A stretch of DNA of 64,000 nucleotides from Candidatus Omnitrophota bacterium. Lineage in GTDB: Bacteria; Hinthialibacterota; Hinthialibacteria; Hinthialibacterales; JAKPRU01. Positions within the stretch are counted from its first letter, which is position 1. Each line of letters starts with the position of its first letter. The stretch lies in contig JAKQSI010000090.1 in the NCBI GenBank assembly GCA_029570205.1, forward strand, positions 52,504 through 116,503, in the 5' to 3' direction. A program made the position numbers and the translations under genes. Below the pieces are notes generated by a model that was not told the DNA's origin, did no database searches, and saw only the letters and a program-made list of their open reading frames with translations. This document shows, piece after piece, positions 59,901 to 64,000 of the stretch.

Positions 59901-62570
59901 ACCTTCGGCAATTGCTTGATTATCAATGATCCCGGGAGTTCCTATAATACGGTAGTGGGCAACAGGATCGGAACCGACATAACCGGTACGATTCCTCTTT
60001 CCCGCAGCAATTTCGCGGGAATCTTGATGGGCCAGGGATCTGCCTACAACCGAATCGGCGGAACGTCCCCGGAAGATCGAAACATTATTTCCGGGAATAA
60101 CACCGGCATTTACTTTGCCAGGCAAGGTCAACATGGAAATGTAGTGCTGGGGAATTACATTGGAACGGACGCGACGGGAACCAAGGCGTGCTGCAATGGC
60201 AGCGGGATTGCGGTGGGGCCGGATCGACCGATGATCGGCGGGATGACACCCGAAGAGCGGAACATTATCAGTGGAAATCAACAGGCAGGGGTATCTTTCT
60301 GCCCAGGGGTTGATTTCGCCTGGATTGCCGGGAATTATATCGGAACAGACGTGACCGGATCTGTTCCACTGGGGAACGGAACCGGCATTGGGATGGAAAA
60401 CAACAGCCGTCATTGTGTACAAGGCAATACCGTATCCGGAAATGATGGAATTGGGATTATGCTTGGACCGTCGTCCGAATATAACTCCGTTCTGGAGAAC
60501 CTTGTCGGAACGGACGCAACTGGAAGTATCGCTGTTCCAAATTCCGAAGGAATAGACTTGTTCTGCGGCGCGAGTCACAATGAAATTGTGCGGAATATTA
60601 TCAGTGGGAACCTGGGCAATGGCATGCGCATTTCATCCGAGTGGCGGGGAGGAGAGATCGACCGAAGTACAGCCTTCAATTGGATCACCGGAAACCGTGT
60701 CGGCACAGATGCTTCGGGTGCGAATTCACTCCCGAACCATAACAATGGAATCCAATTCGATTTCCGGGCCGAGAATAATCTGGTAGGAGGGCAAAGCGAG
60801 GCAGACTCGAACATCATTCGGTTCAATCAGAACAACGGAATCGCGTTCATCCTTCCCCACGTTCGCTTCAATCGGATCACGCGGAATACGATATCAAGTA
60901 ATGAATCGTTGGGAATCGCCTATGAGCCGAATGAAGATGCTGTAGTTGTACCACCGGTTATCACTGCAGTCGATCGAAATTATGTGCGTGGAACGTGCGT
61001 CGCTCCCGATGGCAGCGTTGTGGAGATCTTTTGCGGTCCGGATAATGAAGGTGAGATCTATCTTGGCTCTGCTGCTTTGGCGAATGGCTCTTTTGTATTT
61101 GAAGGTCAAATACCCCGATCGCGATACGTGACAGCCACGGTTACCGATCTTGATGGGAATACTTCTGCGTTTTCATTGCCGGTAGGAAATGGCGTGAGAA
61201 TTGTAAGTGTTGAACCCAACAACAATGAGCTGGCGGTTGCACATAATGCAACGATTTCGATCGCTTTCGACGAACCCGTATCCGGGGACGCCGCAAACCG
61301 TCTTGTTGCGTACAGTGCACTGACAGGAAGAATACCCGGCAAATTCGCCGGTGAGGGTGGAAATGCGAAGATATATGTGCCAGAGAGGCCTTTCCTCCCA
61401 GCCGATGAAATTGAGGTATCTGTCACAGCGAATGCATTCACCGGGACAGGCGGGATTCCGCTGACCGCTCCTTATGTGTGGCGTTTCCGCACAGCAGCAG
61501 GATGGGGACCGGCCGTTTTCAACCTTTATTACCGGCAAGCGGTCATGGACACGGTTCGTACCGATGCCTTGGCTTTCGGGGACGTGGACGGTGACGGGGA
61601 TCTGGATCTGGCTGTATCGCAGTTCGAAGGAATCAGTGCAATCCATCTGAACGACGGCGCGGGACATTTTAATGCGGGCACGCGACAGATTGGCGATGCA
61701 CGCTCCGTCTATTTCGACTTAAAATTCGGCGACATGGACGGGGATGGCGACCTCGATCTCGTTGCGGCCAGTCATCTTGGACAATCGGCGATCTACTTCA
61801 ACGACGGAAGGGGACAATTCAGCGAGTGTATGAACTTCGGGAATTCCGTTCCTGTGCCCCGAATGGCACTCGGTGATGCAGATGGAAACGGATATCTCGA
61901 TATCGCCATAGGGGGCATGTCTGCCAGTACGAATACCGTTTATTTCAATAATGGCAACGGGAGATTTGACAGAACGACGTCCTTTGAGGCGATGGAAGAG
62001 CAAGTCAGATCAATTATTTTCGGTGACATCGACAACGATGGAGATCTGGATCTGGCGGTTGGGACCTCAGGACAGGAGGATCTTCTCTACTACAACAATG
62101 GAGAAGGCTTATTTCCGACAGTGAGGGCAGTCGGACGACCGGAAGACAGCGGGGCAATTGTCCTCGGGGATTTCGATGGTGACAACGAACTGGATGTTTG
62201 TTCAGGAACCGCACTGTACTGCAATCCCGGCATGGGAATATTTGACAACGCGGAACGACGTGAGTTCAGGCAGGGGAGTACCGATGTCGTGGCCTGTGGG
62301 GATGTTGACGGGGATGGAGACCTGGATGTCGTGATTTCCCCACTCACGCTGTATCTCAACGACGGGACCGGAAGATTCACTGAGAGGGACCTGTTTGGCG
62401 ACTGGATTGCTGCGACTACCTTCGGAGACGCGGATGGTGATAGTGACTTAGACCTGGTTGTTGCCCGTAACGGTGATGCGAGAATAACGCTTTATCTGAA
62501 TGAAAGCGATGAGCCTCGCCCGACCCCTACGCCCGGTCCGGTGAATGTGTGGATGTGGATTAACTATTGA
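56991..62570 (+). CDS. Very large secreted protein: LVIVD propellers, parallel beta-helix, Ig-like domain, FG-GAP/VCBS repeats
   Basis: 1859 aa. AAAGGGG precedes ATG 56991; signal peptide to ~25. Residues ~45-640 hold about fourteen LVIVD blades (LVVIDISDPAHPRDVG, LIVVNVSDPTHPDML, LQIIDISNIENPVAIG). A linker (~640-720) follows, then a right-handed beta-helix (~720-1310) with recurrent NIISGNN, NYIGTDATGT, and GNVISANYF. Residues ~1400-1505 form an Ig-like domain (VEPNNNELAVAHNATISIAFDEPV). About seven FG-GAP/VCBS repeats with calcium loops (DVDGDGDLDLAV, DMDGDGDLDLVA) fill ~1510-1840. The tail is RPTPTPGPVNVWMWINY. Likely surface or released; possibly adhesin or glycan-binding. No enzyme motif seen. 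Confidence 0.85.
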   Translation: MKSVQLCSVNLFLYVFLFSVPIVTHSADSGIHPVKTSIDYPSADNNSPGLKLIGQIGGPVSDVAVAANYVYLCEGMRLVVIDISDPAHPRDVGVTVPFEAYANGVAVSGEMAYVAASHRGLIVVNVSDPTHPDMLSSFHTRGYAEKIAVVGQYVLIAYGWNGLSIVDASNPTALKEVAHVAPFGYTFDVEVVGETAYLACAGSGLQIIDISNIENPVAIGSFNTPGYAHGVCVSGEYAYIADEWAGVRILNIADKRNPIEVGSYATPGQAFDVQFADNKVYVADAFRGVRVIDVSNPENPTETGFLETEGHAHRLTLSGDRVYVADQEFGCRILDRSDPTNLRLLGERVSAVRVRDVAVSGNYAYLAVHPNFFFVADTSDPTRPMVVCSRSLSDNPGGLVVRDNLAYIICNNVGLIVFDVSVPTDPIKLGEAYHDIPARDLNVQGDYAFVASEGCLEIFDVSDPTNPAHGHSLPIENIVTGTDFTNRYAIVGVAVKDTIAVLCLSDIGVAILDVTNPLDPRTLAFLPDVGFTQEVKILGTYAYISDTSGLLVLDISDPTHPTKVAFAPSSGFAEGVTALGSRAYIADGDAGLAVYDISDPHNPQEIGRFNTLGYAQQVRVNLDQVFIADLQGGLAILSDLPIQDSQQKSPRFVDAHSTETVPGVVSSGKANTQRSLTESLAHNQYTVHRTIPDADSPVLSPARRDGPASSTKRSNVVTQGNILLVTSADDSGSGTLRNAMEHAAPGDHIAFDPTVFPPEQPMTIQVLSALPRMLQGPITIDGSDAGVILDGSLLSQGAAGLSIESDGNRIMGLEIVRFPGSGIDISGNGNVIGGNCLHGSGPNGQGNVISGNNGPGINIRHAGENVVSGNLIGTDRTGTVRMGNHDHGVFLWDAWENRIGGAALGEGNVISANYFYGVEMQRINARRNIVMGNMIGTDITGSVELSNVVTGVGLELKASETLVANNLIVSTFGNCLIINDPGSSYNTVVGNRIGTDITGTIPLSRSNFAGILMGQGSAYNRIGGTSPEDRNIISGNNTGIYFARQGQHGNVVLGNYIGTDATGTKACCNGSGIAVGPDRPMIGGMTPEERNIISGNQQAGVSFCPGVDFAWIAGNYIGTDVTGSVPLGNGTGIGMENNSRHCVQGNTVSGNDGIGIMLGPSSEYNSVLENLVGTDATGSIAVPNSEGIDLFCGASHNEIVRNIISGNLGNGMRISSEWRGGEIDRSTAFNWITGNRVGTDASGANSLPNHNNGIQFDFRAENNLVGGQSEADSNIIRFNQNNGIAFILPHVRFNRITRNTISSNESLGIAYEPNEDAVVVPPVITAVDRNYVRGTCVAPDGSVVEIFCGPDNEGEIYLGSAALANGSFVFEGQIPRSRYVTATVTDLDGNTSAFSLPVGNGVRIVSVEPNNNELAVAHNATISIAFDEPVSGDAANRLVAYSALTGRIPGKFAGEGGNAKIYVPERPFLPADEIEVSVTANAFTGTGGIPLTAPYVWRFRTAAGWGPAVFNLYYRQAVMDTVRTDALAFGDVDGDGDLDLAVSQFEGISAIHLNDGAGHFNAGTRQIGDARSVYFDLKFGDMDGDGDLDLVAASHLGQSAIYFNDGRGQFSECMNFGNSVPVPRMALGDADGNGYLDIAIGGMSASTNTVYFNNGNGRFDRTTSFEAMEEQVRSIIFGDIDNDGDLDLAVGTSGQEDLLYYNNGEGLFPTVRAVGRPEDSGAIVLGDFDGDNELDVCSGTALYCNPGMGIFDNAERREFRQGSTDVVACGDVDGDGDLDVVISPLTLYLNDGTGRFTERDLFGDWIAATTFGDADGDSDLDLVVARNGDARITLYLNESDEPRPTPTPGPVNVWMWINY

Positions 62571-62600
62571 ATAGAATCATCAGTAGCCATCCACGAAGGT

Positions 62601-63128
62601 GTTGTCCCGTTGACAGTTGAAACGTGAGGAGAGGGGTGGCGGTTCCCCCCGCCCGAGGGAGAAGCTCGAACGGGGGAAAAGAAATCGAAAAGGAGTGAAC
62701 CGCCATGAGAAGAACTGTACAGACTGTGGAGAAGACGGACAAGGACCGGCTTCTGCGGCGGCCAGTTTGCGGGAGGAGCTGGAGGAGATGGTTACCATCA
62801 ATCGGTTGGGTCTGTCGAGCGCGTTACGGCGCTGTTTGGGCACGACGAACGTCATCGAGAATCCGCACTCGGCGATGCGCCGGCGGAGGCGGAATGTGAA
62901 GCGCTGGCGGGATGGGCAGATGGTGTTGCGATGGCTGGTTTCCGCGTATCCCGATGCGGAGAAGACGTTCCGCAGGATCAGGGGGCACAAGGACCGATGG
63001 ATGCTGGAGGGCGCCCTCCAGGAAGAGGCGAAGAAACAGGAGCCGAAGAAACACCTTGACTCTCAGAAGAAGGTAGCTTAACGTGATGTCTAGCCGCCAC
63101 CCCCAGCTTCAACTACAATTGGGACATC
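62601..63128 (+). mobile_element. Decayed IS256-type element (deletion derivative)
   Basis: Imperfect terminal inverted repeats: left 62601-62641 (GTTGTCCC ... CAGTTGAA ... GGGGTGGCGG) and right 63094-63128 (CCGCCACCCCC ... TTCAACTA ... GGGACATC). The interior retains a start (62704-62760) and the C-terminal part of a mutator-type transposase. No clear target duplication is seen at the edges. Confidence 0.75.
62704..63081 (+). pseudogene. IS256/mutator-family transposase remnant
   Basis: AAAAGGAG precedes an ATG at 62704 (MRRTVQTVEKTDKDRLL). A different frame then carries SLREELEEMVTINRLGLSSAL, LGTTNVIENPHSAMRRRRRNVKRWRD, and AEKTFRRIRGHKDRWML, the C-terminal part of an IS256-type enzyme (conserved E-N...RRCRNVKRWRD). 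The central catalytic region is missing, so it is inactive but could be moved in trans. Confidence 0.85.
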
Positions 63129-63198
63129 GCCGGTCTAATCGGAAATCTGCACCACCAAAACATAAGGCATCCAACTCTTGAAAGTCGAGGTCTCATTC

Positions 63199-63732
63199 AT
63201 GCACTCTTTCCCACGCCCCCGACGGGGCGGATTCACCCTGATCGAGTTGCTGATTGTGGTCGCCATCATCGGTATCCTGGCGGCCATCGCCGTCCCGAAC
63301 TTCACGAATGCCCGCGTTAAGGCCCTGGTTTCTCGATCCCGCGCCGATATCAAAGCCATCGGTGATGCGATCAGAATGTATCAACTGGATAACGGCAGTG
63401 TCTGGAAATGGGAAGATGGGAATCCTTACAAGGAACTCATGCGGTTGACCACGCCGGTGGCTTACATCGCCAATGTCCCCGATGATGTTTTTTTCCCCGA
63501 AGTCAGCGATTCACCTTCCAGGCATTACGACTATCATTCGTACGGACCGGTTGAACCAAATAAGGATTGGGCGCTTTGGGGATGCGGACCGGATAAAGGC
63601 CGGAATATGAACTGTTTCTATTACACGCCGGAAACGTCAGGGGAATTCAAAGATCAACTCTACAATCCCTCGAACGGCATTATCACCACCGGCGATATCA
63701 TCAACAATTCCTGGTACGGCCTGTCGTTTTAG
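63199..63732 (+). CDS. Type IV prepilin-like / pseudopilin protein (third gene)
   Basis: 177 aa from ATG 63199 (CGAGG upstream); a start at 63178 is less likely. Leader HSFPRPRRGG with Gly at -1, then FTLIELLIVVAIIGILAA with Glu at +5. The following helix NFTNARVKALVSRSRADIKAIGDAIRMYQLD and aromatic globular domain differ from the pair at 12838-14017. It carries at least two Cys (WGCGPD, NMNCFYY). Processed by prepilin peptidase and inserted in a pilus or secretion filament. It sits between two transposable elements. Confidence 0.85.
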   Translation: MHSFPRPRRGGFTLIELLIVVAIIGILAAIAVPNFTNARVKALVSRSRADIKAIGDAIRMYQLDNGSVWKWEDGNPYKELMRLTTPVAYIANVPDDVFFPEVSDSPSRHYDYHSYGPVEPNKDWALWGCGPDKGRNMNCFYYTPETSGEFKDQLYNPSNGIITTGDIINNSWYGLSF

Positions 63733-63780
63733 TGTGCCTACCGGCTGGAAGCCTGTGCACTCTCTTCTCCCTCTCCCACC

Positions 63781-63873
63781 GGGATGTACAGACCGGGGAC
63801 ATGGGTAACACCTGTTCGGAGACATAGGTAACACATTTGTAGAGTATGTCCAGTTCACTAGGAGGTACTGGAC
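63781..63873 (+). mobile_element. Left end of an IS481-type element
   Basis: GACCGGGGACATGGGTAACAC and a following GACATAGGTAACAC repeat, typical of the terminal TGT...GTAACA repeats of IS481-like elements. It precedes a transposase start and continues past the end of the window. Confidence 0.6.
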
Positions 63874-64000
63874 ATGCCGTGGCAAGAGGTGAATACCATG
63901 TCTCTGAGACGCGAGTTTGTGAGGTTGGCGAGTGTCCCGGGTGGGAACATCCGGGAGTTATGTCGGCGGTTTCGGATCAGTCCGAAGACGGCGTACAAGT
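63874..64000 (+). CDS. IS481-family transposase, N-terminal part (cut by window end)
   Basis: AGGAGGT precedes ATG 63874. The 42 residues visible, MPWQEVNTMSLRREF then NIRELCRRFRISPKTAYK, are the helix-turn-helix start of IS481-type integrase-core transposases. The catalytic domain lies beyond 64000. Confidence 0.85.
   Translation, partial: MPWQEVNTMSLRREFVRLASVPGGNIRELCRRFRISPKTAYK

Noticed and set aside
59391-60578. Minus-strand 395-residue ORF
   Set aside because: Shadow of the beta-helix repeats of the 1859-aa protein.

Overview
The window reads as a chromosomal segment of a Gram-negative, free-living heterotroph from a poorly sampled bacterial lineage. Pointers are KDO-sugar activation (kdsB), squalene/hopanoid genes (hpnC-hpnD-hpnE), Mla/CreD/parvulin envelope genes, Tat-exported sugar-processing proteins, a sulfatase, an SSS symporter, large beta-propeller and beta-helix surface proteins, cohesin/dockerin modules and type IV prepilins of the kind common in Hydrogenedentota, Sumerlaeota, Poribacteria and the PVC group. 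The phylum assignment is inference only; no rRNA is present.

Layout. 1-2 kb: Tat-exported sugar isomerase-like protein and a ThuA-like protein. 2-7 kb: two minus-strand secreted proteins sharing PPC-like modules; the first also carries cohesin and dockerin modules and a long Pro/Thr tandem-repeat linker. 7-12 kb: a glycosyltransferase, a bacterial XPB helicase with its Helicase_C_3 partner, and a STAS-like gene whose upstream ATPase partner is only a remnant. 12.8-14 kb: a tandem pair of nearly identical prepilins. 14-21 kb: a HAD phosphatase and two large secreted propeller proteins, probably co-transcribed. 21-31 kb: envelope and housekeeping genes (lipid-flippase-like ABC exporter, panC, creD, parvulin chaperone, thioredoxin reductase, mlaE, glycosyltransferase, NUDIX). 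32-37 kb: a minus-strand run of di-haem peroxidase, membrane di-haem cytochrome, SGNH esterase and sulfatase. 37-47 kb: CDF transporter, kdsB, rhodanese, Tat-exported FAD oxidoreductase, SSS symporter with a translationally coupled 47-aa membrane peptide, a GH-A type glycosidase, tRNA-Pro and a SUMF1-domain protein. 47-52 kb: glycerophosphodiesterase, tandem metallo-beta-lactamase protein, PfkB kinase, response regulator. 52-56 kb: hpnCDE and Hsp20. 57-62.6 kb: one 1859-aa secreted protein. 62.6-64 kb: a decayed IS256-type element, a third prepilin and the start of an IS481-type element.

How the genes may work together: the exported isomerase/ThuA pair, FAD oxidoreductase, SSS symporter, glycosidase, sulfatase, esterase and PfkB kinase suggest breakdown of complex, possibly sulfated carbohydrate. 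The secreted propeller, PPC and beta-helix proteins look like surface or matrix components. hpnCDE would make squalene from farnesyl diphosphate for hopanoids; no cyclase is in the window.

The most unusual aspect is the non-coding DNA. Intergenic gaps are packed with at least eight families of short hairpin-forming repeats, and copies have also entered coding sequence in frame, in hpnC and hpnE. A composite repeat of roughly 150-200 bp occurs at two loci about 27 kb apart in opposite orientation, with different internal duplications. I found no CRISPR array, prophage or recognisable defence island. All family assignments come from reading motifs by eye, without database searches.
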